A stretch of DNA of 64,000 bases, from positions 1 through 64,000 of the forward strand of contig DATEMU010000014.1 in assembly GCA_035275405.1 (NCBI GenBank). Direction: 5' to 3'. A program made the position numbers and the translations under genes. Below are positions 52,072 through 61,452 of this stretch, piece by piece; position 1 is the first letter of the stretch, and every line of letters begins with the position of its first letter. Below the pieces are notes generated by a model. That model was not told where the DNA came from, searched no databases, and worked only from the letters and a program-made list of their open reading frames with translations. This DNA comes from Phycisphaerae bacterium (GTDB lineage: Bacteria > Planctomycetota > Phycisphaerae > UBA1845 > UTPLA1).

Positions 52072-55000
52072 ATGTCATTAGGACCCTCCAGGAACCGATC
52101 CGTCGTCCAGTTTGTCGCAGGTATTGCCCTCCTAATGCTGTTCTCAAGTAGTGATCGGCTAAGCGCACAATGCCCGCCAGAATGGACCGAGGCATGTCCT
52201 TGCACTAACGATGGTGCGATGTTTGCGAGCATTTCGGGGCCTACTTCGTTGATGATAGGCCAACTGGGGAGCTATATTGGCAGTTCAGGGGATACAGACA
52301 CACAATGTGACCATGTGCAGCCGTTTCCGTCTCCCTGCACCGCTACGCCTAAACCCGACTGCCAATGCCCGCAAGACCCTCCTGTGTGCGGTTGCATCCA
52401 TACTTGGGTGGGACCCAACGGTGGCGCATCCGGAACGTGCACCGACTATTCCTTTACGCCTTGGTTTCCCGGGACCTACCAAGTAGCGCTGCTCGCAGTT
52501 GATAATTGCAGATGCGGTGCCAGCGAATCTGCAAATGACTCTAAGGATGTTACCGTTGAGGACCCAGAAGAAGAGATCCCGGATGAACCTGGGGGCGGTG
52601 GGGGCGAAGGTGGAACAGGTGGTGGCGGTGGAGGCGGAGGAGGGAGCGTTGGTGGAGAAGATGATGGCGGTGGAGGAGGGGGCGGGGAAGATGGTGGCGG
52701 TGGAGGCGGTGGTTCCGGCGAGGGCGGTAGCGGCGGAGCCGGCGGCGATGGTGACCATCCGTTTGAGGCGGAAAAGGGCTGCGGGGGCAGCGCCGATGGC
52801 AGTCCTCAGACCACGAAAGTGACGCTCTCCAATGTGGCCCCAACGGCCGAAGTCGAATACAAAATCCTTGGCGACAGTTTGGGCGCCTCGGTCGATCAGG
52901 ATGGAACAATCACGCCAGGCTCACAGTCAGGGTTTATTGTCGTTCGGGCCACGATCAAGGCGGATGATCCGCAGGTTCCCGCGCCTCCCGGAGGCTGGTA
53001 CTTCAAGGACATTCGCGTAAGGATAGGAGGCGACTCCGGCGGCTGTGCGGGCGGTCGATGCGGAGCTGGTTCCGGAAGTATACGTAACGGCGCCATCGAC
53101 ATCGGCTTCAATCTCGGCAAGGATGCAGATGGCCGGTCTGTCGGTGCGCTCAGGCTCTTTGCGGAAACTGCAGACGATCCCGATTTGGCGAAACCGAAGA
53201 GCCTCTACTACATCGTCAGGCGGCCCGGAATCACCGTCGTCGAACAGCCGGAAGGGACTATCCGGCAGGTGTTGGTCCACGAAGCCCTGGCGGATGTCGT
53301 GCCTCCGCCGCCTAACGACCCCAACCAAGACCAGTATACGATCAAGTTCTATCGCCGTGAAGATGTTCAGGCCGAGCAGCAGGGGGGACTTTTTGTTCCT
53401 AACATCGGCGCTTCTGCATTCGCAGAGTGGAATGTCGTCAAGACGTTGGGCGCCCCATTTACGCTCCTGGTTACGCGCAAAACCAACGGCTCTGTCAAGG
53501 GCCACTACGAGTACAGGAACACGGGCGGCGCGAACAACTGGGACCTTCGCATTAAGAACCCGGACCAAACCGACGTGCGCGTCGAAAAAGTGTACTGGAC
53601 GACTGGCAATGTGCGTCAATACTCTGTGGAGAATCCGAGTGGTGTCGTTTTGTATCGTGTGGACGAGACCTACGCGGCTCCATTTGGACTCGAAGAGGAC
53701 GAAGGCAAGGTCTGGGTCACCAGGATCATCGATCCCGGCGCGGGCCCGGACAACGCAAACCTCACCACGACGCGGGCGTTCTACACCGATCCCGCGGACC
53801 TCGGCCGCTTCAAGCGGGTCAAATCCATCCAGTACCAGAACGGCTCATGGGCGTGGTATGACTACGACAGCAATGGCCGTCCCACCAGGATCGTGAGTTC
53901 CTGGCTTGACGAATCGTTCCCAGCGTCGCTACCCTCTGTCGGCCAGACGCTTTACCGAGAAACTCAATACCTCTACACACCCGTCGATCCTGCCGATGTC
54001 ATCCCTCAAGGATTCGTTGATCGTCGCCCAAGGATCATCACTAAGCTCGCCAAGGGCGCGGTAGTCTCTAAGGCATTCCGCGCCTATAAGACCGAAACCC
54101 TGCCGGACCAGACCGTCCTCCAGGTCACGATCCAAGAGCGCGCGACCGAGACGAACTCGATGGGCTACGGTGACCAGGAGAACCTCCGCACGATATGGAG
54201 ATTCCGCGACACTGCCCGGCTGAAGCTGTACAGCGTGCAGTTCCCCGACAGCCGGCTTGACCTGCACGCAGAGGAACTTGGTGACTTCAATCCAGCAACC
54301 CGTACCTTCACGCCTAATTCGACGACCGGCACCTTTACTCAATCGACCGTCGATCACGGCTACCTGAGCGGTGGCGCAGTGACCTTCCTTGCCGACCAGT
54401 CAACTCGGAATATTTCGATCACTAACAAGAACCACGTCCTCGTCTATTCCGCGACACTCGTTTACGCCGGCAGCGCGTTCAACGCCGCCCAGCCGTTGGA
54501 ATGGACGCTTCGAACCGTTGACGCCGACGGACACGTGACGAACATCCTCCGGTCCGACACCAGCCAGGTCGACTACACCTGGAACTGCTGCAGCCTTGAG
54601 TCGATGACGGATGAGACCGGCATCCGAACGGAGTACGGCCCTCCGGACGTGCTCGGCCGAGTCACGACCATTACGAAGAAAGGTGTGGGCGCGAATGGAT
54701 CGTACCTTGCGCAGCAGGACATTGTGACGATGCGGACGATCGACGTGATGGGCCGGGTCACGGACGTGACGAGCGCTGGAGCCAGCGTTTCTCAAGATTA
54801 TCACACCATCTTTGATTTGGCCGGCCGAGTGACGAGGACCACCGATGATGCAGGCCTACAAACCAACTTCGCCTATTGCCAAGCCGCGGGAGGCGGCCGC
54901 AGAGTAGAGGTGACCTATCCAGGCGGCGGGACCGAGATCACCGAATACTACCGTGACGGGAGGATCAAGAGCGTCAGCGGCACCGGGGTGGTGGGACGCA

Positions 55001-58000
55001 CTTACGAGTACGGGGTGGAAGGTGCGAACCTGGCGCGAGGAGTTCTCTGGACAATCATCCGCACCGGCCACAGTGTCCGTTGGCACAAGCTGTGGATCGA
55101 CATGGTCAGCCGACGCAGCCATGAGGAAAGGCCGGAACCGACAAGTATGATGGTTGGGAGCGTCAACCAAACCCAATACTACTACAACACGAGTAGTCAA
55201 CTCTACCGCCGCAAGTCCAGCAACATCCGCCCGGGCGGCGGTGGAGGAGGCGGCGGAAAAATTGGACCGATTGATGACTGGACTTACGATGTAATCGAGG
55301 GGACCTTCATTAATGGAGAGGGACTGCGCTCGGCCGAATTCATTACTACTGGCGCAGCCGATGTTTTTTACGCTTATGACGAATTGGGTTCTGTCGTCCA
55401 GTCCGGGGCGAATCGTGACTACGATGATTCGCTAGACCCGGCTGAGCAAGACCGGGTGTCCGATACTGAATCTCGGTTTGTTCTGGCCAGCGGCTCTTGG
55501 TGGCTGGAGACAAAAACTTACGTCTATGCAACGGATGGCAGCTCGCAGCGGACGCGGACCAACACGTCGCGCCGCCAGTTCTCGACTGACGGCGTCGACC
55601 GGACCGAGTCCATTGACATCCACGACAACGTGACCACTTCGGCGCGGACGATCGTCCGAAGCGACAAACGCGTCACGGAGGCGACGCAATCGCCCGCCTC
55701 AACAGTCTCCGCTGAAACTGTCACAAGAAACGGACTGGTCCAATCGACGCGGACAACCTCGGACCTCACTTACCGTTACGAATACGACGGACTTGGCCGC
55801 CGCACAACGACCATCGATCCCCGGACTGGAACTTCGACTACGACTTACCATCCGACTACCGGCCAGGTCATGTCGGTAGCGGATGCGGCGAACAATTCGA
55901 CCATCTACACCTACGACGGTACGGGCCGATTAGCATCGGTTACCAACCCGGCCGGCAAAAAAACTTACTACACCTACAACCCCCGCGGCCAGATCACAAA
56001 CGTCTGGGGTGAGGTGCCGCAGCCTGTTGAATTGGAATACGACTCCGCGACGGCAGAACGGACGAAACTGAAGACCTACCGGATCGACACCGTGAACTGG
56101 ACGAGCCCCACTTGGCCAGGCTCCGGCGCACCTGCTGACACGACGACCTGGGCCTATGACGCCGCAGCTGGCCTTGTTACCAGCAAGACCTACGCGGACG
56201 GCAAGCAAGTGACGTACACGTACACCACTAGCGGTGCCCTTCTGACTCGTATCTGGGCTCGGAACACGGTTCAAGCCCCGGCGAAGACGACGTACTCATT
56301 TTCTCCGGCGACGGGGGAACTTGAGAGTATCACGTACAACCCAACAACGACACCGTCAACTTTCTTTTGGTACGATCGATTGGGCCGAAAGACCAATACC
56401 TTCGACGTCTGGGGCTATCACGACTACTACTATCGGCCCGATCTTCAACTCGATCGTGAACACTTGCACGGCAGCCCGCCGCTCACGATCAGCTACCAAT
56501 ATGAGGACCAGACTGACCCCCAGGCACTCACGATGAAGGGACGATATAAGGGCCTCACCGTGGGTCTGAACGAAGACCTGGACTCGCATTACGCGACAAG
56601 CTGGACCTATGATGAACAGGGCAGGCCGCACAGAGTTTACGGTCCCGGACTGCCAGCAGGCGGCGCCGCTTATCTTTACGTGGCGAACAGCGATCTAATC
56701 GACCGGACATATTTCGTAGGGGATTTCGACACTTTCCTCGCCGTGGCCATCCGTGAATACGAGCAGCACCGCGACCTCGTCACGGCGGTCGAGAATCGGT
56801 GGAATCCGAACATGGTCTCGAAATACGCCTACGCCAACGACAACCTCGGTCGCCGGACGAGCGTCACCCGGACCGGTCCGGCGTTCTCAGACACGGTCGG
56901 CGATCATGGGGACATCTACAGCTACAATACTCGGAACGAACTTCTGGCCGCCGAAGCCCGCCAAGGGGCAACGGTCCCGCCGGCCGGCAACCCGATCACC
57001 GCCCGCAACCGCGGGTACACCTATGATCCGATCGGCAACCGACTGACGAGCACGACGGGGAGCGATCCGACGGTGCACTACTGCTCCAGTAACGTGAACG
57101 CCTACACGTCGCTCGATGACGCGCAGAACTGCCCGAGCCCGACGCAGTCGTTTGCGTACGACTTCGACGGCAACATGCTCGGCGACGGGCAGTGGGCCTA
57201 CGTCTGGGACGGCGAGAACCGGCTGAAGGAAGTGATGCCGGCATCCAGTCCGGTAGAAGGCAATAAGAAAGTCTTGTTCCAGTACGACCACATGAACCGG
57301 CGGATTCGCCGGCAAATGTACACTTGGTCGAGCGGATCCTGGGGCAGCCCGACGCAGGATGTCCGCTACATCTACGACGGCTGGAACATGGTCGTGGAGC
57401 TGGAGGGCCGCGACCTCGATGCTAACGGCTCGCCGGACAATACGCCGCTGCGGCGGTTCACCTGGGGCCTGGACCTTTCCGGCACGCGGCAGGGCGCCGG
57501 CGGGATTGGCGGCCTTCTCGCCGTCGAGGACACGCTGGGCACAAGTTCCACGACCGACGACAAGCAATTAATTTACTTCGGCGATGCGAACGGCAACGTC
57601 GGGCAGCTTGTTGATATCGCCGACGGGTCGCTCGCGGCGAAGTACGAATACGACGCCTACGGGAATGCGCTTGTTGCCACGGGGACGTATTCGGCGCAGA
57701 ACCCATTCCGGTTCAGCACGAAGTACTGCGAAAGTGACCTCGAGGCGGCTGTGGCAAGCGACGATTTCTACTACTACGGCTATCGCAGTTACAAGCCGAC
57801 TACCGGGCGGTGGATGAGTAGGGATCCGCTTGCCGAATTCGCGGATTTTTTGGTGACCCGCTTTGGCTCAAATGACCCAGCAAATAAGCTAGACCCGCTC
57901 GGATTACGAGTATGCGGCCTTCTCCGCCCAGTTTTTGCTCTATTGAACCGCGCGTGCGAAAAGGCCAAGGCTGATTATGCATCTGGCCTCAATGATCCTA

Positions 58001-58458
58001 TAGTTAAAGAGATTCTCAAAGGCATCAAAGATTTGGGGTGCGAACCTCCTGGGCCCCCAGTATGCGACCTTTCGCTAAACGGCCCCGCCGCATTCAATCC
58101 GGAGACAGGGATTGTCCTGATCAATCCTTTGAAGACGATTGACAGCAATACGGTTGGGCATGAGCTCTACCATGCATTCCAAAAGTGTCGGCTCATGAAG
58201 ACCGGCAAGAGGCCGCCCGGAACCAACGACAACGCACAGAATTGTCAAAACCGCGCAGCCTCAGAATTTGAGGCATATTGGAACCAACCAAAATGTAGGG
58301 TACTCCAGAAGAAGTCCGACAGATGTCAGTGCGCCGAACGTGGATGTTATGCTTCAACTAAGTCGAGTGGGTGTAGCGGGCCGAATGCAAACGCCGCCTG
58401 CAGCATAGTAGGTTTTGAATACGGATGTGGTGTCATCGACATCCATGACGATGAATAA
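52072..58458 (+). CDS. RHS-repeat polymorphic toxin with HExxH metallopeptidase-like tip
   Basis: 2128 residues from ATG 52072 (GGAG 7 bases upstream), which places a signal peptide (VVQFVAGIALLMLFSSSDRL, cut after SAQ) at the N-terminus. A second start at 51916 with GGAGG also exists and would add 52 residues. Next come a Cys-rich secreted domain (about 35-160), a Gly/Asp-rich linker (about 180-240), many YD/RHS repeats (YEYDGLGRRTTTID, YTYDGTGRLASV) and the RHS core end (PTTGRWMSRDPLAEF ... DPLGL near 1940). The last ~187 residues hold TVGHELYHAFQ, a zincin HExxH motif with a following E-rich region, plus many Cys. Likely a surface toxin; the neighbour at 58660 may be its immunity protein. 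Confidence 0.85.
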   Translation: MSLGPSRNRSVVQFVAGIALLMLFSSSDRLSAQCPPEWTEACPCTNDGAMFASISGPTSLMIGQLGSYIGSSGDTDTQCDHVQPFPSPCTATPKPDCQCPQDPPVCGCIHTWVGPNGGASGTCTDYSFTPWFPGTYQVALLAVDNCRCGASESANDSKDVTVEDPEEEIPDEPGGGGGEGGTGGGGGGGGGSVGGEDDGGGGGGGEDGGGGGGGSGEGGSGGAGGDGDHPFEAEKGCGGSADGSPQTTKVTLSNVAPTAEVEYKILGDSLGASVDQDGTITPGSQSGFIVVRATIKADDPQVPAPPGGWYFKDIRVRIGGDSGGCAGGRCGAGSGSIRNGAIDIGFNLGKDADGRSVGALRLFAETADDPDLAKPKSLYYIVRRPGITVVEQPEGTIRQVLVHEALADVVPPPPNDPNQDQYTIKFYRREDVQAEQQGGLFVPNIGASAFAEWNVVKTLGAPFTLLVTRKTNGSVKGHYEYRNTGGANNWDLRIKNPDQTDVRVEKVYWTTGNVRQYSVENPSGVVLYRVDETYAAPFGLEEDEGKVWVTRIIDPGAGPDNANLTTTRAFYTDPADLGRFKRVKSIQYQNGSWAWYDYDSNGRPTRIVSSWLDESFPASLPSVGQTLYRETQYLYTPVDPADVIPQGFVDRRPRIITKLAKGAVVSKAFRAYKTETLPDQTVLQVTIQERATETNSMGYGDQENLRTIWRFRDTARLKLYSVQFPDSRLDLHAEELGDFNPATRTFTPNSTTGTFTQSTVDHGYLSGGAVTFLADQSTRNISITNKNHVLVYSATLVYAGSAFNAAQPLEWTLRTVDADGHVTNILRSDTSQVDYTWNCCSLESMTDETGIRTEYGPPDVLGRVTTITKKGVGANGSYLAQQDIVTMRTIDVMGRVTDVTSAGASVSQDYHTIFDLAGRVTRTTDDAGLQTNFAYCQAAGGGRRVEVTYPGGGTEITEYYRDGRIKSVSGTGVVGRTYEYGVEGANLARGVLWTIIRTGHSVRWHKLWIDMVSRRSHEERPEPTSMMVGSVNQTQYYYNTSSQLYRRKSSNIRPGGGGGGGGKIGPIDDWTYDVIEGTFINGEGLRSAEFITTGAADVFYAYDELGSVVQSGANRDYDDSLDPAEQDRVSDTESRFVLASGSWWLETKTYVYATDGSSQRTRTNTSRRQFSTDGVDRTESIDIHDNVTTSARTIVRSDKRVTEATQSPASTVSAETVTRNGLVQSTRTTSDLTYRYEYDGLGRRTTTIDPRTGTSTTTYHPTTGQVMSVADAANNSTIYTYDGTGRLASVTNPAGKKTYYTYNPRGQITNVWGEVPQPVELEYDSATAERTKLKTYRIDTVNWTSPTWPGSGAPADTTTWAYDAAAGLVTSKTYADGKQVTYTYTTSGALLTRIWARNTVQAPAKTTYSFSPATGELESITYNPTTTPSTFFWYDRLGRKTNTFDVWGYHDYYYRPDLQLDREHLHGSPPLTISYQYEDQTDPQALTMKGRYKGLTVGLNEDLDSHYATSWTYDEQGRPHRVYGPGLPAGGAAYLYVANSDLIDRTYFVGDFDTFLAVAIREYEQHRDLVTAVENRWNPNMVSKYAYANDNLGRRTSVTRTGPAFSDTVGDHGDIYSYNTRNELLAAEARQGATVPPAGNPITARNRGYTYDPIGNRLTSTTGSDPTVHYCSSNVNAYTSLDDAQNCPSPTQSFAYDFDGNMLGDGQWAYVWDGENRLKEVMPASSPVEGNKKVLFQYDHMNRRIRRQMYTWSSGSWGSPTQDVRYIYDGWNMVVELEGRDLDANGSPDNTPLRRFTWGLDLSGTRQGAGGIGGLLAVEDTLGTSSTTDDKQLIYFGDANGNVGQLVDIADGSLAAKYEYDAYGNALVATGTYSAQNPFRFSTKYCESDLEAAVASDDFYYYGYRSYKPTTGRWMSRDPLAEFADFLVTRFGSNDPANKLDPLGLRVCGLLRPVFALLNRACEKAKADYASGLNDPIVKEILKGIKDLGCEPPGPPVCDLSLNGPAAFNPETGIVLINPLKTIDSNTVGHELYHAFQKCRLMKTGKRPPGTNDNAQNCQNRAASEFEAYWNQPKCRVLQKKSDRCQCAERGCYASTKSSGCSGPNANAACSIVGFEYGCGVIDIHDDE

Positions 58459-58659
58459 ACATGCAGTCTGATGCGCCTTGTTGCACACTTCATTGCAAGA
58501 GCAATGTAATGCATCCTCCAATGGACGAGCTTCGCGTTTTTTTCGTGGCTATGGGAGTGGTCAGCACTTTTCATTCGGCCCTTTAGCGGCGGTCGGGATA
58601 AGAGGTGCTTGTCGGTATGAAGTGCGTGTTGGTGGTGAATTGAGCAAGTTGCGAAGACG

Positions 58660-59178
58660 ATGGCGACGCTGAACAATAGATCAGGACTGGCGAAACCGCT
58701 GGATTATTCTGGAGTTGGTCTGAGTTCCGGTCTCGACCAGTGGACCTCACTTGTGATTTTCGCTAGCCTTGTCCTGGGTGGCTTCCGTCTCGCATCCAAC
58801 GCCCTCGTCTTTTGGCCAGAATCCCTAAACGGACAAGCATTCCGCGATCTCCTGTCCACGGCGAAGCTCTACTACCTATTGTCATTAGCGGAGCCTGCGT
58901 CGCTCATCGCGTGCGCGGCCCTTGTCAAGACTTGCCCCTCACGCATTCGGCTAGTGTTTCTTGGAGGATTGGTATTCAGCCTGGCGGTGGTTTTCGTAAG
59001 AATCTCGTTTTATGCGCTCTTGTGGCCTGAGGGCGAAGCTCTGGTTTTTCAGATCACGCACGTATGGGGAATCCTCGTACGAGATCGGCCGGAGATTCCA
59101 GTCCTTTGGTACTTGATCGTCATTCTGCACGGACAATTGTGGAATTGGGGCCGGAGGAGGATGTCTCCGCCAGGTTAG
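58660..59178 (+). CDS. Four-helix membrane protein, candidate immunity protein
   Basis: 172 residues. Hydrophobic helices near 30-48 (SLVIFASLVLGGFRLASNAL), 68-85 (YYLLSLAEPASLIACAALV), 96-118 (LVFLGGLVFSLAVVFVRISF) and 147-160 (VLWYLIVILHGQLWN). No recognised family. It follows the RHS toxin by 201 bases on the same strand, where the immunity gene of polymorphic toxins is usually found. The region 58459-58659 shows no better candidate. This role is inferred from position. A minus-strand frame covering 58951-59304 is not convincing. Confidence 0.55.
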   Translation: MATLNNRSGLAKPLDYSGVGLSSGLDQWTSLVIFASLVLGGFRLASNALVFWPESLNGQAFRDLLSTAKLYYLLSLAEPASLIACAALVKTCPSRIRLVFLGGLVFSLAVVFVRISFYALLWPEGEALVFQITHVWGILVRDRPEIPVLWYLIVILHGQLWNWGRRRMSPPG

Positions 59179-59343
59179 GAGGAGCGTGATTCTGCGATAC
59201 GCTCTAAAGCAGTCGACCACGCCCTCGCGACGTGGTCGATCGATGTTGGAGTTGTGGATATCGGGGAGCTGGTAGTGTTCCCCATTCAACTGCGTCCAGG
59301 GCACGCTAAAGTTATGGTAGCCTGAATAGTACTGATCGCTTCT

Positions 59344-59590
59344 TCAACGACCGCTGCCGCTTCAACCCCCAGCTTCATGGACCTCGGCTACCTTTACCGC
59401 CAAGGGTCGCCGAGTGCCGCCTTCGGCGTCTCCGCTGACGGTTCTGTCGTTGTCGGTCGCAGCCGGAATTCGACTGGCAATGCTGCCGACGAAGCCTTCT
59501 GTTGGACGCAGGCGACAAGGGTGGTCGGCCTCAGCGACCTGCCCGGCGGGGAAAATCATGTATTTGCCGGCGACAACTCGTCGGATTGCT
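59344..59590 (+). pseudogene. 5' fragment of a HAF-repeat gene
   Basis: Reads FMDLGYLYRQGSPS, AAFGVSADGSVVVGRSRNST and VVGLSDLPGGEN, nearly the same as the first repeat and a half of the intact gene at 59700-60893. It then goes out of frame and ends. It is a tandem partial duplicate lying 110 bases upstream of the intact gene's start. Confidence 0.75.
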
Positions 59591-59699
59591 CGGGCGCAAG
59601 CGGGTGGATGTCCTTCTATTGGACCGAGCGGTCGATCAGGCTACGTTTTGGGACCTTACTGCTGGGCTGAGAATTGGAAATAGCGTATCATGCTAGGGT

Positions 59700-60893
59700 A
59701 TGGTTCAACATGGGGCGGAACTGCCGCAGGCTAGAGGGGATCACTTGACGCTGCCGTTTGACTCCAATGGGATCGGTCGCGTTTGCGTCTCGGGCACGCT
59801 AGCGATTGCGGTCGTATCGATGGCCTCAGCCGCCGCTACTCCCAGCTTCATGGGCCTCGGCTACCTTCACCCCCAAGGGTCGCCAAGCGTCGCATTCGGC
59901 GTCTCCGGCGACGGCTCCGTCGTTGTTGGCCGTTCCCGCAACTCCACCGTCAACGGACGCGGCGAAGCCTTCCGCTGGACAGAGGCGGCCGGCATGGTCA
60001 GCCTCGGCGACCTGCCCGGCGGCGATTTCAACAGCCAGGCGATCTCGGTTTCTGCCGACGGATTGACGATCGTCGGGTCGGGCAGATCGGTCCTTTCCGG
60101 TTCATTCGAAGAAGCCATGCGATGGACTCAGGCCACTGGCATGACTGGTCTCGGCTTTCTGCCCGGCGGCTGGAATTCGAGCTCAGCCGCCGATGTCTCT
60201 GCGGACGGATCGACCATCGTGGGATACAGCCACTCTCAGATCGGCGATCAGGCGTTTCGCTGGACCCCGCAAGACGGGATGATGAGTCTTGGAATCGCCG
60301 ACTCGAGCGCCACAGGAGTTTCTGATGATGGGAACGTCATTGTCGGATCTGTCGGGACTCCTCGCCGCCCTTTTCGCTGGAGCGCCCAGATGGGTTTCCA
60401 GAATCTTGGTCTTCCCCCCAATGGCGCCATCTCAGGCATCGCTGAAGACGTTTCGGCGGATGGAGCCACCGTGGTCGGATGGACCCGCAAACCGGTTGGC
60501 GATCTGGATGCATTCGCATGGCAAGAAGGCAGTGGCTACGAAATGCTCGGCTATCTACCTGGCGACACCGAGAGTGCGGCGCAGGCCGCCTCAGCCGACG
60601 GTTCGAGGATCGTCGGGTACAGCCGGCGAATTGAGTTCCGGGCAGTACTTTGGGACGGAGCCAACGGCATTCGTGACCTTAAGCAAATGCTGGAAGCCGA
60701 TTTCGAGCTCAACCTTACGGGTTGGAATCTAATCAGCGCATATGCAATCTCGAATGATGGAAATACGATCGTTGGCGACGCCTACAACCCTAACGGACTC
60801 ATCGAAGCCTACCGCGCCGTCATTCCCGAGCCCGCCTCGGCGCTGCTCGCCCTCGCGTCCCTCGCCTTCTGCCTCACCCGCCGCCGCCATTAA
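59700..60893 (+). CDS. Exported HAF-repeat protein with PEP-CTERM tail
   Basis: 397 residues. A hydrophobic signal sequence (VCVSGTLAIAVVSMASAAA) ends at about residue 47, unusually late, so the true start may be nearer 59760. Six or seven HAF repeats follow: FMGLGYLHPQGSPSVAFGVS, GDGSVVVGRSRNS, AFRWTEAAGMVSLGDLPGGD. The ending IPEPASALLALASLAFCLTR followed by RRH is a regular PEP-CTERM signal, so export and exosortase-type processing are expected. Paralogue of 7281-8486 and of the relic just upstream. Biological role unknown. Confidence 0.85.
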   Translation: MVQHGAELPQARGDHLTLPFDSNGIGRVCVSGTLAIAVVSMASAAATPSFMGLGYLHPQGSPSVAFGVSGDGSVVVGRSRNSTVNGRGEAFRWTEAAGMVSLGDLPGGDFNSQAISVSADGLTIVGSGRSVLSGSFEEAMRWTQATGMTGLGFLPGGWNSSSAADVSADGSTIVGYSHSQIGDQAFRWTPQDGMMSLGIADSSATGVSDDGNVIVGSVGTPRRPFRWSAQMGFQNLGLPPNGAISGIAEDVSADGATVVGWTRKPVGDLDAFAWQEGSGYEMLGYLPGDTESAAQAASADGSRIVGYSRRIEFRAVLWDGANGIRDLKQMLEADFELNLTGWNLISAYAISNDGNTIVGDAYNPNGLIEAYRAVIPEPASALLALASLAFCLTRRRH

Positions 60894-61452
60894 TGCCAGA
60901 CGTTTTATTGACTAACGCCCGTGATCGTGCCCCGCACCATCCCAGACGATAAGCTGCGGTCGATCCAGTTGAGCGTGACTCGCGCCTCATAACCCGATGG
61001 GGTTGGGTTCGCAGGAGGGAACCGGACTCGAAAAGTGTCTCTGTTGCGCGCGGGCCCGTTGTTCGAGGACGGTGTGGTTCCCTCTAGTTGGCGGTCGGTA
61101 GCGAAACTGGCGGACCCACAAATAATTAACGCACCACGCCCGGACGGAGACTTTCGGGCCGTTGGCGTTTTTACGCAAAGTGGGGCAAAGGTTTACAGCG
61201 ATCGCGGGGCGCAATGGGTCTCGGCGAAGGTCGCGCGCGACCCTTTTTAGGGTGCGATCCGGCCCACCGCCGCCCCGATCGCGTCAAAAGCCTCTGAGTC
61301 TCTGGCCCGTTCGGGCCGTCGGGTTATGAGGGGGTTGGGTTCGGAGGAAGGGGCCAAAGGCACACACCTTTGTTCGAGACCATCGCTAAGAATCTAACCT
61401 CAGCCTTCGCTGCGTAGCATCAACTTGGCGCATTAATACATAGACATCGGCT
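60894..61452. other. Intergenic stretch, no gene seen
   Basis: No convincing frame. GGGGTTGGGTTCG occurs at about 61000 and again near 61331 (330 bases apart), with a nearby GGTTATGAG. The minus-strand reading around 60904-60980 (GMVRGTITGVSQ, then stop) could be the end of a lost gene, not identifiable. Confidence 0.4.

Noticed and set aside
58951-59304. 117-residue minus-strand frame under the putative immunity gene
   Set aside because: The first 45 residues look protein-like, but the rest is antisense to the four-helix protein; no family recognised.
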